Positions 12,890 through 26,149 are shown, counted from the stretch's first letter. The stretch: DNA of 64,000 nt from Kalmusia sp. IMI 367209 (GCA_027946365.1 JAPEUQ010000012.1:1302001-1366000); one strand, 5' to 3'. Translations and numbers: made by a program. The notes: generated from the sequence alone by a model not told the origin.

Positions 12890-13163
12890 GAGTATTTTAT
12901 AAAAGTTATAGACGTTTCCTAAATATACTTTCTAGTAATAAATTATATAAAATATTAATATAAATTACCGTTATATAAATCTAACCTAGATAGAAACCTT
13001 AACCTAATCTATACCTAAGGTCCGTATAATCTAACCCTAACCTATACCTAGAGTCTATATAATTTAATTTTAACCTACACCTAAGGTTCGTGCGACCCAA
13101 CCTAACCTATATCTAATACTTAGTAATAGCTAACTTAACCTAATCTATCTATAGTTAATCCCA
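12890..13163. repeat. Right subterminal region of T1 with CTAACC repeats
   Basis: T1 resumes after the H insertion. From about 12980 to 13155 it holds degenerate ctaacc, cctaatc and ccctaacctatacct units, mirror images of the ggttag repeats at the left end. Roughly 30-bp sub-blocks beginning cctatacctaagg or cctacacctaagg recur. It has no coding content. Confidence 0.75.
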
Positions 13164-13650
13164 ACCCATTTACTAGTCTAATTAAAAATATTAGGAAATA
13201 GATAAGATATCTAGAACTAGGGAGAGGATATATAAGAAGAAAGATTTCTAGTCTTTATTATATTTCTTATAGTTAACTTAAATTATTAACTCATCTCTTA
13301 TATAGACTAATATAGATAACGTTAACTTTAATATTATTTATTAAAGTAGACTAAGCTCTATCTATTACTTAATTAACTAGTACTAGACCTCCTAAAGCCT
13401 ACCTCACTTAGCCTATTTAAGATAAATAACCTATATATAATACTTTAATATTAATAGTATCTATTAATAAGCTAAAGAATTACGTATAATAAGTAATTAT
13501 AGATAAACCTATAGTAGATATAATAAATATAATAAGGTTTTTAAATAAGCTAATAAAGTTAGTAACTTAGTAGTTATATAATAATATTCTATTAAGAATA
13601 ACTAAAATAGAAAAGATATTAAAATAAAGATAATATTTTATATTAAAAGT

Positions 13651-13871
13651 TATAATGAGGATATTATAAAGTTATTATAATATTAAGGTATATTACGTTA
13701 GGATTAATAGGTCTAGTATGCCAAGAAAGCTAAGCGAATGAGCTATATAAAACCTATATTATATATTTATTTTAGAAATATTAAGTATTATTTATTTAAT
13801 ATAACTAGAGTTATCCTTTACTATTAATTCTAGTATAAAGTATATACTATTATCTATAATTAAATCTTATA
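13651..13871 (+). repeat. 5' LTR of element G1
   Basis: This 221-bp repeat is homologous to 49-271, 32549-32770, 38916-39138, 41097-41319 and 63404-63625, all on the opposite strand. It begins tataatgagg (RIP form of TGTAACGAGG) and ends cttata (from CTTACA). Confidence 0.9.
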
Positions 13872-13969
13872 TAATAATACTTCTTATTATAATAGTCTAA
13901 GGATGGCTCTAAAAGTTATATAAATAATAAATAGAAAATAAACCTTATCTATAATCTTTTAGAATAATA

Positions 13970-15355
13970 AAGACGCATCTATTTAATATCTAGAAGAAAA
14001 ATAATCTATATATAATCTAGCCTACCTTTAACGCTAGAAGAGCGTATCTTAGCTATAGAAAGAAGATATAATAAACTTTACGCCCTATAATAACTACTAT
14101 AAGGCCGAAATTATAGAACTTAAAAATTTAAATTAAACTTCTAGCCTAACTACTCCTATTAAGGAGGCTAAAGTCTAAAGTATTAATATATATAAATAAA
14201 ATATATCTAGAACGCTTCTAATAATATATGATAAATATATACTTAAACTAAAAGACCTAGCTAAATATAAAGATAAAATTTAAAAGAATATTATAAATTC
14301 TTTTATTTATATATATGGTGATATTTCACCTTCTATTATAAGAATTCTTGCTAGATGTGGATAAAGTTATCTAGGTAATATAGTACCTAGGAGGTAACCC
14401 TAAAAGTTATAATATATATATTATAAATATATCTTTAAGGCTAAAGGGAGATATCTACCTAAAAATACTTTAAATAGTATATATTTAACTTATTTTTTAA
14501 TCTAGTAAATCGCAGTTTAAAAGTAGCTATAATATATACTTAAGCTATATAGTAAAAGGACTAAATAGTCTATTCTTTTATAATCTATCTTAATATTATT
14601 AAGGATTAACTTATACCCTATACTAAGGAATAAAGAGTATAATACCTTTTTTAAAATTAAGATTTAAGTTATAGAAGATAATTACTAACTATCATTAAGT
14701 ACTTACTATAAGAGAAGACCTTATTACGTTAGGCTCTATACTTAAGTGGAATCTACGCTACGTACTATTAATATAGAAATATTATAGCCGCCACGTATTA
14801 AAGATAAAATATAAAGAGGCTATACTAAATTAATAAATACTTAATAATAGAAGTAGACCTTATAATAAGAAAAACATTATATACTATAAATATAATAAGG
14901 TTAGTCACTACGTAAATAAATACCAGAATAATAATCTAAACCAAATCCCTATATAGATTAATAAGGTAGGAAAAGGTCGAGCCTTACTAATAACCTAGGG
15001 ATAGTAAGGCGTCTACTAATATATATTCTACTAGGTATAAAGCGTATGTATAGCGTAACTAGAGATATAGGCCTAAAATAATAACTTTAAACTATTCTTA
15101 ATCTATAAACTAATATTAACCTAATTAGCTAAAGAATTACTATAGAGATAGACTTATAACCTATTAAAAAGCTAAGTTTCCAAAACTAGAATAGATTAGA
15201 GCCTAATATTAGAATATCTATACTACTTATATACTCTAGATATATCTAATAAACGATATAAGTGTTCAACGTCACGTAATAATAATAGTCTATAGCGTTA
15301 ATAAAGAAGAGGTTTCTCTCTTACTAAGAAATCTATTCTTATAAGAAAGAGATAT
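13970..15355 (+). pseudogene. Gag and protease part of Gypsy element G1
   Basis: This is the 5' coding portion of G1, before the E1 insertion. The key evidence is a Gag zinc knuckle at 14882-14923: the codons spell YYKYNKVSHYVNKY, which matches CX2CX4HX4C exactly when each Tyr (TAY) is read back to Cys (TGY). Positions 14950-15360 lead into the protease region and break off at the E1 insertion. The frame resumes at 20992. The same knuckle occurs in G2 at 37864-37905 on the minus strand, with identical Cys-to-Tyr changes, and in G3 near 62350. Confidence 0.85.
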
Positions 15356-15360
15356 CTATC

Positions 15361-18300
15361 TATTAGATAAAATGGCAATATATGCCAGTCTACTCTAGTT
15401 AATAATAGTTTATGAAAGTCCTAATAGTCTCTAATAATCTATAGTAGCTTATAAAAAATTCTAACGCGGCTTTATAAATGAGATTAATAAAGAAAGCTTC
15501 ATATATAAAGTAGGGTTAATCAGGTTTACTTAAGTAATAAAATAAAGAATAATAAGCTAATAACTTATATAGCGTTAGCTTAGTTTATAGGTCTTAGGAT
15601 CTTAAATAGAGAGGATATAGGATAGATATAATATAGTTCTTAATAGTAATTAGAAAAATATTATAGTAATCTTTACTCTAAAATTCTTAACCATCTTTAT
15701 TACTATAGCTTATAGTTATATATATACTATCTATTTAATATAGTAATTTACAGTAACTCTAGAGATTAGCTAATAGTACTAATATTAGATAATTAAGAGT
15801 CTCACTACCTTAGATTAATTATTAAATATAATACAATAATCTCAACGTGATCCTATAGTAAAACTAAAGGACTATATAGACTATACCACCTAAATAGCTT
15901 AACTAAAAGCTAGATGCGTTATATATAATATATAGGATAAAGTTAATCTAATAACTTTAATTCTATTACTACTTAAATTACTAGAACCCTTATACTATAA
16001 ATAATTAACTATATATCTATAGTAAATATTAACGTATCTAAAAGACAATCTAAGATGTCTATAATAGAATAAAAGGCGTTTAAAGAAGACCTTAAATATT
16101 ATAAGATTCTTATTAATTACTATAAGAGTAATAGGCATAAATATAAGAAGAAAAAGATAAATATTTAATAGATTATCTCCTTTATCTAGTTTACAGTATT
16201 ACTATATTTACTATATATTTATTATATACCTAAACTACTAATATAAGACTAGATTATTAACCTAAAATTAATAGTTAGTATAAATAAAAAGATTTAAAAG
16301 GTTCTAAGCATAGGATAGATACTTATTTATACTTAAACCAATATGGAATCCGTTAAGCTAGAATATATAGCTTATAGAATATAACTAAACAGCCACTAAA
16401 GTAGAGACGTATAATATCTCTAAGTTATAATTAATTAATACTATTATAGATGACTTTCTCGCAGCCATAAATAAGGTTACAAACACCTAGACTATAATAT
16501 TTAAAAATAATAGCTAATACGTTGCTAGGATAACTAGGTAAGAGATAATAAAATGTTTCTAAGAGTATATAATATAAAATTACCCCTTAGATTAAGAAAG
16601 AATAGGGCTAGTTTTATAGCTAGTAATATATTAGATAAATTAATTCTTACTAGCGATGTAACTAACTAGAACTATAATAGAAATATTTTTAGGTTAATAG
16701 TACGTTATTTAAGAACTAGGAAGACCCCATTATTAACGTCTAAACGGTAAAAATAATACTAACTAAAAGAGGACTTAAGAATAAGAGTCTAATATAGTAG
16801 CTAGAAGATACCCTACTTATAAATAATATTACGCTATTAAGGACTACTTCTATGTTAATTTAGACTAAGCACCTAAATAGTAGATTCTAAATAAGGTAAT
16901 TAATAACCTTATAAATTTTAAATATAAGAATGACTTAACGTTTATAGGGTTAATTAAAGGATAGAGTAAACCTTAGACCTAAATCTTAGTAATAAAATAA
17001 TTATCTATACGTATTACTAAAGTCTAAGAAGAGTGACTATAAAAATAGTAAGTTATATTAATTAATATTAGCTTTATATTAACTATATTTAAATTAACTT
17101 TATAATAATATCCATTATAAAGCTCCTTTATTCTTAACTTAAAATTAATATGCTATATTATAAATAATTCTAATTAAATAATTAACTATTAGCCACTAAT
17201 ACCTAAAGATTTTATCTAGGTAGGTAATACATAAGTTGAAATTAAAGGATATAACTTAGTTAACCTATATCTAAGTAGATGAATAGGAATAATAAACTAG
17301 CTCTATATAATATAATAATATATCCTAATCTATAGTATAACCTAGTATCTTTTCATATACTTAAACGAAAGGGAATATAGTAGGATAACTAATATAAACT
17401 TATAATACTAAGATAACCTAATAGTAATATACTTAGAGAACTTAAAAAAATTTATAAATAATAGGTATTAGAATACCATTTACTATAAGAGGCTGCTTAT
17501 TATATACATAAGATAAACTTAAAAATAAAGAAAGGTCCTTAATAAGCTACTACTACCTTATGGTATAAGAGGCTTAGATATCCTAGACTAGCTGCTATTT
17601 AATATCTAGTACAGTAAGCTTAGGGGTGTAAATTAAAGGATTTATAACTATTAAATATAACGCCTATAGAAAAGCTAAATCTAAAAGATAGATTAGCTAT
17701 ACTTAATAGATAAATAATAAAGGACCTAGAGAAAGACTAGCTATTAACTTTTATATATATAAAGCGTAAAGCTTTAATAAAGAAAAGTTAAATACTTATT
17801 ACTAATAGGTTTTCTAACTTCTAATAAATTTATACTTTATAGACTATTAACTAGTAAGATTAATAGTTAAGGTACTATAAGAATTCTTACTATTTCTTAA
17901 AAATTACTATAAAATCACCGTAAAAGTCATTAAAATAGATAATAAAATTATAATAGTAAAACTAGACGTCTAATAATAGTTAATAATATAAGGAATAATT
18001 ATTAAGCCGTCTATACTAGATACTTAAGCATAAAATAGAGGCGCTAAATACTTAAAGGAGTAAATAAAGAGAAGTCTCGTATTATATAACTAAATACTAA
18101 TCTACTCTAGGAGTTATAGCCTAAAATTATAAGAACTAGCGTATATCTATATAATAGAACGCTAAACTATATAAATAACTAGAAAACCCCTATAAGATCT
18201 TCTTTATACGAATAGTATTTAAGAACGGTATAGTAATATCTATAAGAAAATTAAATCTAGTATATTTAAAAGTATATAGATATAAAGTATTTACTATAAC

Positions 18301-20991
18301 TAATAATATATATTAAGGAAAGTTAAGACTTTAATGCTTAGATTCAAAGGCGTAAATTAAATATTATATAAAATATTAATCCTTAAATATCTATTAAATC
18401 TAGTTACTATTACTAGCTAAGATAATTAGTACTAGAGACATTATTTTTAACGAATAAACTATCTTTAATAGAAAAATCAAAGATCTAATAAATAATCTTA
18501 TATATAATATATTAGAGGAAATTACTATATATATAAGAATAATTAAACTCCCTATACTATTAGATTATAGAGTAATAGAGCCATTCTACGAAGATAAAAC
18601 TACTAGTAAGAATTTTTAAAATAAAGAACTACTAGGATACTATTAAAGGAGAAAGATTAGAGAAAACTATTTTACGCCTCCTCTAACCCCTCCGCTAGTA
18701 GCATTCCTTACTAGGTAGATAATAGAAAACCTAGAATAATACCTTAACCTATAATAAGGATTATCTAAGATAAAATTATAGGCAGCTACCTTTATAGTAG
18801 GAACTAAAGTAGGTAGCTTTAAAAAGCTTAATAGAGATACTCTAGATAAGGTATAGCTAAAGAGAGCCTTATTAAAAAGAAATAAGCCTTATTATAGCCA
18901 ACTACCTATACTACTAACCTAAAAAAATAAGTTAGAAAATTATCCACTTTATGAACTATTTAAAGAAGCTAAAAATTATATCTAAGTAGTTACTAGGAAA
19001 TAAACTCCTAGATAGAAGTCTTAATAAAGTAAATTAAACTAATAGGATATTAGATACTTAACTATATATAGATATATATATATAAAGTTGATAAGCTTTA
19101 TAGATTATAAAAATATAAGGTATAACTTATAATATAAGGAGACTAGTAGAGGAATATTACCTTATAAGATATATATACTATAATCCTAGTAGGGAGGTCT
19201 TTCCGTATACTAATAATTATTGCAGTATACCTAGATTTAAAACTTACTTAATATAATATTATAAACGCCTTTATATATATAAAAATTAACCGTAATATCT
19301 ATATAAGAATACTATATAGATATATTAAGCTAGAAATAATATTATAACTTAATAAGATATTATATGGCCTATGAATATTACCGCTATTATAATAATATAA
19401 ATTTATATCTTTCTTATAAAGTATAGGTTTTAAAACTATACCTTATAAGCCCTATTATATGATTAAAGACGGAATACTTATATTTTTTTATATAGATAAT
19501 ATCATCCTAGCCTATCATAAAGATAAAAAGGCAGATATAGAAGTAATAATTTAAGAGTTTATAAAGAAATATACCTAATAAGAGATAAGAACCTATAATA
19601 GTTCTAGGGATTAAAATTATTTAAGATAGATCCTATTAGAGAACTTAACTATCTTAAGCCTTATATATTAATAAGATTAGTCGATTAGTGAATAAAATAA
19701 ATATAAAATATAATATATTAATAAATGAAGTAGAGCTTCTCCTATAGATAGGATTTACTAGTTTAGTAGAGATTAATTTATACTAATAAAAATTAGGTCT
19801 TTTTTATATATAATAGTTATTATAAGACTGGATATTACTTTTATAACCTTATAATTAGCCAGATTCTTAATTAATCCTAGAGAAGAATATTATAATATGA
19901 TAGACTGAGTTCTATTATATCTATTATAAATAAGATTATAAGCTCTTTAACTAGGGGACGGAGAAGGTCTAGAGGTTATAAATAATACTTCTTTTATAGA
20001 TAATACCCTAGATTAAAGAGCTCTTAGGGATATATAATTAAACTATTTAGTAGACTAATTACATGGAAAGTAAATAAATAAAACATAGTTACTACCTTAA
20101 TAATAGAGGCCGAACTTCTAGCTCTATTCTAAGTAATAAAAGAAGTACTATTTACTATATAACTACTTATGGAAATCGCTATAAAACTATTAATATTAAC
20201 TATTATAATTAAATATGATAATAAGCAAACCATCTAACTATTAATTAAAGAAATATCTTAGTTATAGACGAAGCTCTAATATATAGATATATATAATTAC
20301 TAGCTCTAATAGAAAGTTTCTATAAAATAAATAAATATTAAATATACTTCATTAAATAAAATAATTATAGATAACTTAACTAAGGTATTACTAACGAATA
20401 AGTAGATTAGGTTCTTAAATTAGATAAAACTTATAGATATATAAGATAAACTATTAGAAAGAAATATAAGTCTAGCTAAAGTAGAAGAATAACTATAAGC
20501 TATTAAGGACGTTATTAAGGTGATAGTGACAGCTTAAGAATATCCTAAGCTAAGGGGTATGTTAAATAAAATAATAATATATACTAGTCTACCCTAGTTA
20601 ATAATAGTTTACGAAAGTCTCTAATAGTCTCTAATAGTCTATAATAGTTTATGGAAATCCCAACATAACTTTATAAATAAAATTAATAAAGAAAGCTTTA
20701 TATATAAAGCAGGGTTAACTAGGTTTACTTAAGTAATAAAATAAAGAATAATAAGCTAACGACTTATATAGTATTAGCTTAGTTTATAGACCTTAGAATC
20801 TTAAATAGAGAGGACATAGGATAGATATAATATAGTTCTTAATAGTAATTAGAAAAAATATTATAGTAATCTTTACTTTAAAATTCTTAATTATCTTTAT
20901 TACTATAGCTTATAGTTATATATATACTACCTATTTAATATAGTAATTTATAGTAACTCTAGAGATTAGTCAATAGTGCTAATATTAGACA
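15361..20991 (+). mobile_element. Copia LTR retrotransposon E1, complete but RIP-decayed
   Basis: LTRs of about 431-432 bp lie at 15361-15791 and 20560-20991, starting t(g/a)ttaRataaaat and ending attaga(t/c)a. The flanks ctatc (15356-15360) and ttatc (20992-20996) are a 5-bp TSD with one C-to-T change. A polypurine tract, taaggggta, precedes the 3' LTR. The G2 and G3 copies read straight through the insertion point. The coding order, with integrase-containing sequence upstream of RT, and the RT/RNase H motifs are those of Ty1/Copia. A reverse-oriented full copy (E2) lies at 46658-52293. Confidence 0.94.
15830..20555 (+). pseudogene. Gag-Pol polyprotein of Copia element E1
   Basis: RT lies at about 19180-19600: YLDLKLT near 19228, INAFIYIKINRNIYIRILYR near 19260-19320, LNKILYGL near 19350, then MIKDGILIFFYIDNIILAY ending near 19515. 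The last is the Copia YVDDII box with the second Asp mutated to Asn. RNase H lies at about 20080-20420: KQNIVTT near 20077, AELLAL with the conserved acidic Glu, DNKQTI, DNLTKVL and NKQIRFLN, in the family order. A C-terminal extension (LLERNISLAKVEE) runs almost to the 3' LTR. Gag and integrase fill 15830-18900 but are too decayed for me to place residues. Confidence 0.88.
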
Positions 20992-20996
20992 TTATC

Positions 20997-23900
20997 TTAA
21001 TTATAATACTTAAATATAGTATTAGAATTATACTAAAACTACTATATAACTTATTACTATATAAAACTTTAAAAGGAAATTAAGTAAACTAGCTCTAATC
21101 TATTCCTTCTAGGAGTTCTATAGACTACTAGTATAAGCTTAGAGCGTCTTACTTATATTAATAAAGCGCGTATAGCGTAAGTATTAAATCTCCTAGATAT
21201 ATTATATAAATATAGCGATGTATTTAATAAAGAAGTAATATTTACTCTTTTAAAATTTAAAGAATCTAATTACGTAATCCCTATTATAGAGAGGAAAAAA
21301 CCTCTCTATAGATCTTTTATATAACCTTTTAGCGCGTGAGCTTTAAGTGCTGAGAGTACTTAGAAGATACTCTTAAAAGGAGTAGATTAGGCATAGTACT
21401 AGCCCTACTAGAGTACTAATTTTATTTATTTTAAAAAGGATAGAACGTTATAACTTTATATTAACTATAGGGGACTTAATGCTATTACTATTAAGAATTA
21501 TTATATACTCTTCTTAGTTAGAGAGATACTTAATCGCCTATTAGGCGTATATTACTATACGACCCTAGATCTTTATAATACCTACTATAGGATTTAGATT
21601 TAGATAGGGGATAAGTAGAAAACGATATTCTAAACTTAATATAGTTATTTTAAATATCTAGTTATACCTTTTAGGTTAATAAACGTACCCACGAGTTTTT
21701 AGATATATATTAATAAGGTACTAGTATAATACCTAGACTATATATATATTATATATCTAGATAATATATTTATCTATATTTATAGTAAGGATATTATACT
21801 CTACTAGTATACTATACGCTCTATACTTAAATTATTACGAAAAGTTAAGCTTTTTATTAATTTAGAAAAGTATACGTTCGCCTTAGGCGATGTATATTTC
21901 CTTAGCTTTATTATTAGTATATAAGATATCTACGCGGATCCTATATATATAGAGATAATAACTAAATAACTATAATTAATAAATATTAAAGAACTCTAGT
22001 TATTTCTAGGATTTATAAATTTCTATTAATATTTTATTAAAGATTATATAAAAGAAACCACTCCTCTATTAGATCTACTAAAAAGAATAAAAATTCTAGT
22101 AGAATATAAAAGCTAAGAGTACCTTTAAAAGGCTTAAAGAGCGCTTTTAAGTATATCTATTTTATACTATTTTAACCCTACGCTTATTATTTAATTAGAG
22201 ATAGATATATCTACTTTTATAATCTCTAGTATTCTATTATAGCTATTTAAAGATTAAAAATGGCATCTAGTTACTTTTACTTTAAGAAAACTTTAAGTTA
22301 TAGAGCTTAATTACGAAGTTTATAACCTTAAGCTTTTATTATTATTTATTATTTTAAATAGTGGAGACATTATTTAGATAACGTATAGTATACTATTTAG
22401 GTACTAAGTAACTATAATAACCTACGCGGCATACGCGCTATATAGAGCTAAGCCCATAATAAGTATATTAGATAATATACCTAGTAGCTTTTAATTTTAA
22501 GGTGGAATACCGCCTAGGAAAAATAAATCCTGTAGATAGGTTATTAAGAAGGGTAGATTATATATAGGAGAACCTATTACTAACCTATTTATTACTTATC
22601 CTACAGAACAAGTTACTATTAAGGGATAAGTATAATAGAGTAAGAGGATCTATAAATAAGCTTAGCTTATTAGATATATATAAGATATATATAACTAATA
22701 TTTATAAATCTATAAAGGGTTCTACTACTAGTACTATAGTATATACGCTATATATACTATACTCACTAGCTAGGGTATTGGTTAGTAGTAAACCTATAAT
22801 AGTAGAATCTAATCTACTTATTAAGATAAGATAGCTCTAATAGAGAGATATCTTTACTATTAAGTATATTACCCGCTTAGTGAGTAAAAATAGTACTTAA
22901 AAATATAAAAAGACGTACGTTTAACGCCTTAATAAAAAGGAAGTCTTAAGATATAATAGTAGATTATATATTCTAAATAAACTAGTTATTAGATAAGAGA
23001 TTTTATTCTAGAACTATAATACGCGTATAATAAATTATTTTAATATATATAGAACGCTTAAGCTTATTAAGAGGACCTACTATTAGTCTAGTATAAGTTA
23101 AGACGTTTAAAAATATATAAGAATATATACTATTTACCAAAGAAGTAAAGCTCTAAGATATAATAAATATAATAAGCTAGTATCTTTACTAGTTCTAGGG
23201 ATATTTTTAAAAAAGTTTTACTAGACTTTATTATAGGATTACCTCTAGCTAAGGATTACACAGGCTATATCTTTAATATAATTCTAGTAATTATATATTA
23301 CTTCTCTAAAATAGCTATCTATATCCTAGTACTAAAGTTATAGGATATAAAATAATTTACTAATACCTACTTTAAGAAGGTTATTCTAAAGTTTAATATA
23401 TAGAAAGGTATTATATTAGATAGAGAATCTATCTTTACCTTTATATTTTAGATAGAAATATACTACTAACTATAAATAAAGTATAGGTTAAGCATTACCT
23501 TCTATCCATAAATAGATAGATAAATAGAATACTAAAATTAGACCTTAAAATAATATCTATAGATATTTATATTAACTTTATAGGAGAACTAGATTATATT
23601 ACTATTAATAATCTAATTTACTTATAATAACTCTATATATAAATCTATAAAGATAACGCCATTCTATACTATATATAGAAAATACCCTATCTTATAACAC
23701 CTCCTATGGATAGTAGGTAAGAGGAGATACCAGATATAGTTAATAGAATAAAATATATATATAGCGTAAAAGTATCACTTATAAAATATCTCTAAATAGT
23801 CTAAGAGTATTAGAGTTAATATTATAATAAGAAGTATAAACTAGAATCCTTCTACTAAAAAAATCTAGTATTACTAAGTATAAAATATATTTATATATCC

Positions 23901-24440
23901 TATTAGTCTAGTAAAAAGCTTTCTAGCAAGTTTATTAAATCTTTTTAAGTATAAGATATAGTTAAAATATAGATATATTACTTACTCTTTCTACCTAACT
24001 ATTATATTTATAACGTTTTCTATATTTCACTCCTTAAACATTAAAAACTAAAATAAGGATAAGAAGATAATACCCTACCGTTAGAGGTTATACCTAAAGG
24101 AGAAGAAATCTAAGAAGTAGAAAAAATCCTAGTAAGAAGGATGAGAAAAGGATAATAATAATATCTACTCTATTAGAAAGGCTATAATAAATCTTAGAAT
24201 ATCTAGACTCTAAAAGCGGATTTTAAAAATATAGATAAACTAATATAGACTTTTAAATAGAAGAAAGGATCTTCACCCATAAGAAAGAAGTTAAGAGTAT
24301 AAAGGTATATATAAGATATAATTATTAAATAGAATTATTTAGAAATTATATAGTCTATAGGGTATCTACTTAGAATATAAATACTAGAAGGTAAAAAAAG
24401 AGAAGATAAGCTTTACTAGGGATCCGCGCCCTATATATGT
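20997..24440 (+). pseudogene. Pol (RT, RNase H, integrase) of Gypsy element G1
   Basis: This continues the G1 frame after E1. RT spans about 21300-21800: YRGLNAI near 21465, TTLDLYN near 21560, GDK-stop-KTIF near 21610 and the catalytic box IYLDNIFIY near 21750, with the second Asp changed to Asn. RNase H has YEVYDLELL-type and SDHNNLRGI-type sequence near 22310-22430, largely as stops. Integrase has DFIIGLPLAKDYTGYIFN near 23226 and the decayed HPQTDGQTERQNQTL motif at about 23495-23540. A further frame starting ILDSRSGF runs to about 24420 and may be the integrase tail. RIP-type stops occur throughout. Confidence 0.9.
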
Positions 24441-24545
24441 TAAGTATCTTACTTAGTATTATTATTACTACTAACCACCTTTTATTACTCGTCACCTTAT
24501 TAATTATATCCTTAATTAGTTATTTAAGTAAATCTACTAAGGTAC

Positions 24546-24576
24546 TACTATTATTATTATTATTATTATTATTAGA
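24546..24576. repeat. TTA trinucleotide microsatellite in G1
   Basis: A run of about nine att/tta units. The same position in G2 (about 33850-33878) and G3 (about 42388-42412) carries a taa run of different length. It is therefore part of the family sequence, sitting between integrase and the antisense ORF. Confidence 0.85.
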
Positions 24577-24589
24577 GTTATTTTAACCG

Positions 24590-25400
24590 CCACCCTAACC
24601 TACCGCCTAAGCGGCCTAAAGGGCCTAGACTATAGTATTAACCTAAAAAGATATTAGTATATACTCTAAGTGCATTTAAAGTATAAATATACTAATCTTA
24701 TATAATAGAAATAAGATTAGCTAAAGCTTTAAGAGTAGTAGTAATATAGTACTACTCTTAAAAAAATTAGACTAAGAAATTAGGGGCTTATAGTAGGAAC
24801 TTAGGTGGTTAAACCTATTAGAATTCTAGAATATACTATAATGTGTCTATAATTTACTAGTTTTAAATTAAACTACTTTTAGATCTATATAAACTTTACG
24901 TCTTAAGTTTAAATCTTTAGATTAGTTCTATAAATAGCTATAGCTAAGATATTAGTAATAGTAATATAGTACTAGTCATAGAGCTTATAAAGATAATTTA
25001 AGTAATTATTTATTACTACTAGTATCTATAAATATTAGCTAAGGCGTATATATAGCATGATCTATATAATCTATTAAGATATAGCCACCCTAATTACTAT
25101 CCTTATAATACTTATAATAGTACTCCTTAAACTTCTTATAATTACCTAATAACTTAACTAGACTCTACGCATAACGTATATAAGTTATAATAAGAGCGAC
25201 TTAGTTAGTATACTTAGTAGTAGTACTCTATATAAAATTATATATATTATATAACGCAGTCTTCTTAATATACTTAAAAAGTAGATAATAGATTATAATA
25301 ATTAATTTAGGGTAAGTGAGTTATATATGCTTTATATATACTAAAGTAGTATATATATAGTATTAAAAATAAGAAGATTAATATAGTATTATAATAAGAT
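24590..25400 (-). pseudogene. Antisense ORF of G-family Gypsy, G1 copy, function unknown
   Basis: Read on the minus strand from about 25400, opposite to G1 pol, this gives LTYPKLIIIIYYLLFKYIKK, then NYKKFKEYYYKYYKD, with interruptions almost only by TAA/TAG. The G2 copy at 33073-33860 gives the homologous LTYLKLIIIIYYLLSKYIKK and NYKKSKERRYKYYKN, so the frame is a family property rather than a chance opening. It lies between pol and the 3' end of the element. The 5' end is cut by element F at 25451. The product would be rich in Tyr, Ile, Leu and Lys; no domain is recognised. Confidence 0.6.
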
Positions 25401-25450
25401 TAAAATAAAAGAAATTATCTATTTATACTATAGACTTACCACTACGTGGG

Positions 25451-25888
25451 TGTAACGGGGCGGCCGTGAGGCTGTCTCGAAGGAGTTAAGTGGGAAATGA
25501 GGGCGTGTAGGGTTGTATGATTATAAGGGGTGAATGTTAATTAACTACTATAAGTATTAATTACTAATAAGGTTAATGGTAGTCTTCCATAAGGAACTAC
25601 TTATAAGAGAACTTGATGGATTGACGATGAGGGTTAACAGTGGTCACCCATTATCTCTATATACTACTATCTGAGGTTGGCTCTGTGGGCTCTATGGATA
25701 GAGCCTATAGAGTTAACTCTATGGGCTCTATAGATAGAGTCTATAGAGCCGTCACGTGATCGCATCATGTGTCTATATTATGCTTAGCATTACTTCCATA
25801 ATCATAATACTAGTCCTTCTAATTCTACTAGTTATTATTATTAACGTTGTTATTATCGTAATTTTATTGCGGCGTAGTAGCCATAATA
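25451..25888 (-). repeat. 3' LTR of element F
   Basis: Pairs with 31995-32433. It contains two near-identical 34-36-bp self-complementary units at 25678-25749, built from ggctctatgggctctat and its near complement, followed by a perfect CACGTG at about 25754. Both features are also in the other LTR. Confidence 0.93.
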
Positions 25889-26149
25889 CTATTTCCCCCT
25901 CTTAGTTCTTTGGCCCGAAGAATGTTCCGTTATAGGGATGAAGCTATATTAGTGGGATAATTTCTATTAGTTTTTAGGTTACTATTATCCTTTATACCTT
26001 CTCGTAAAACTACTAAACATCTTATACTTACTAATAAAATTAGTCGTCGTGGGTTTATCACTATACCTTATTCTTAATATACTAGGTTAAACTTGGATTG
26101 TATCATTTCCCCTTATAATACTCTAAAAAGGTTGGCTTGTAAGCCTTAC

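Larger units (their letters stand above)
351..13180 (+). mobile_element. hAT DNA transposon T1 (native about 6.0 kb, carrying Gypsy element H)
   Basis: The termini are a perfect 17-bp inverted repeat, tagactagtaaatgggt at 351-367 and its complement at 13164-13180. The flanks are perfect 8-bp duplications, attaaaaa at 343-350 and 13181-13188, and the matching LTR copy near 40715 shows the empty site. An 8-bp TSD with short TIRs beginning TAG is the hAT signature, and the interior encodes a decayed hAT transposase on the same strand. Subterminal GGTTAG-type repeats lie inside both ends. Removing Gypsy element H (6040-12885) leaves about 5.98 kb. All coding is riddled with RIP-type stops. Confidence 0.93.
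272..13442 (+). repeat. Family-C Gypsy LTR (C1), truncated and split by hAT element T1
   Basis: Positions 272-350 and 13181-13442 join into the 3' two-thirds of the roughly 480-bp family-C LTR, in reverse orientation to the C3 LTRs at 44523 and 58157. The first roughly 190 bp are replaced by the G0 LTR. The junction sequence attaaaaa occurs once in the uninterrupted copy near 40715 but twice here, at 343-350 and 13181-13188, flanking T1. After 13442 comes ctttaa, the start of the family-C leader that resumes at 40977. C1 is thus a 5' LTR with leader rather than a solo LTR. Confidence 0.8.

Noticed and set aside
24195..24430. Chromodomain in G-family pol
   Set aside because: The tail starts like ILDSR but lacks a readable YLVKWKG core in G1 or G2, unlike C3 and H.
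24546..24576. CRISPR-like regular repetition
   Set aside because: It is a trinucleotide microsatellite; no repeat-spacer array exists anywhere, and the DNA is eukaryotic.
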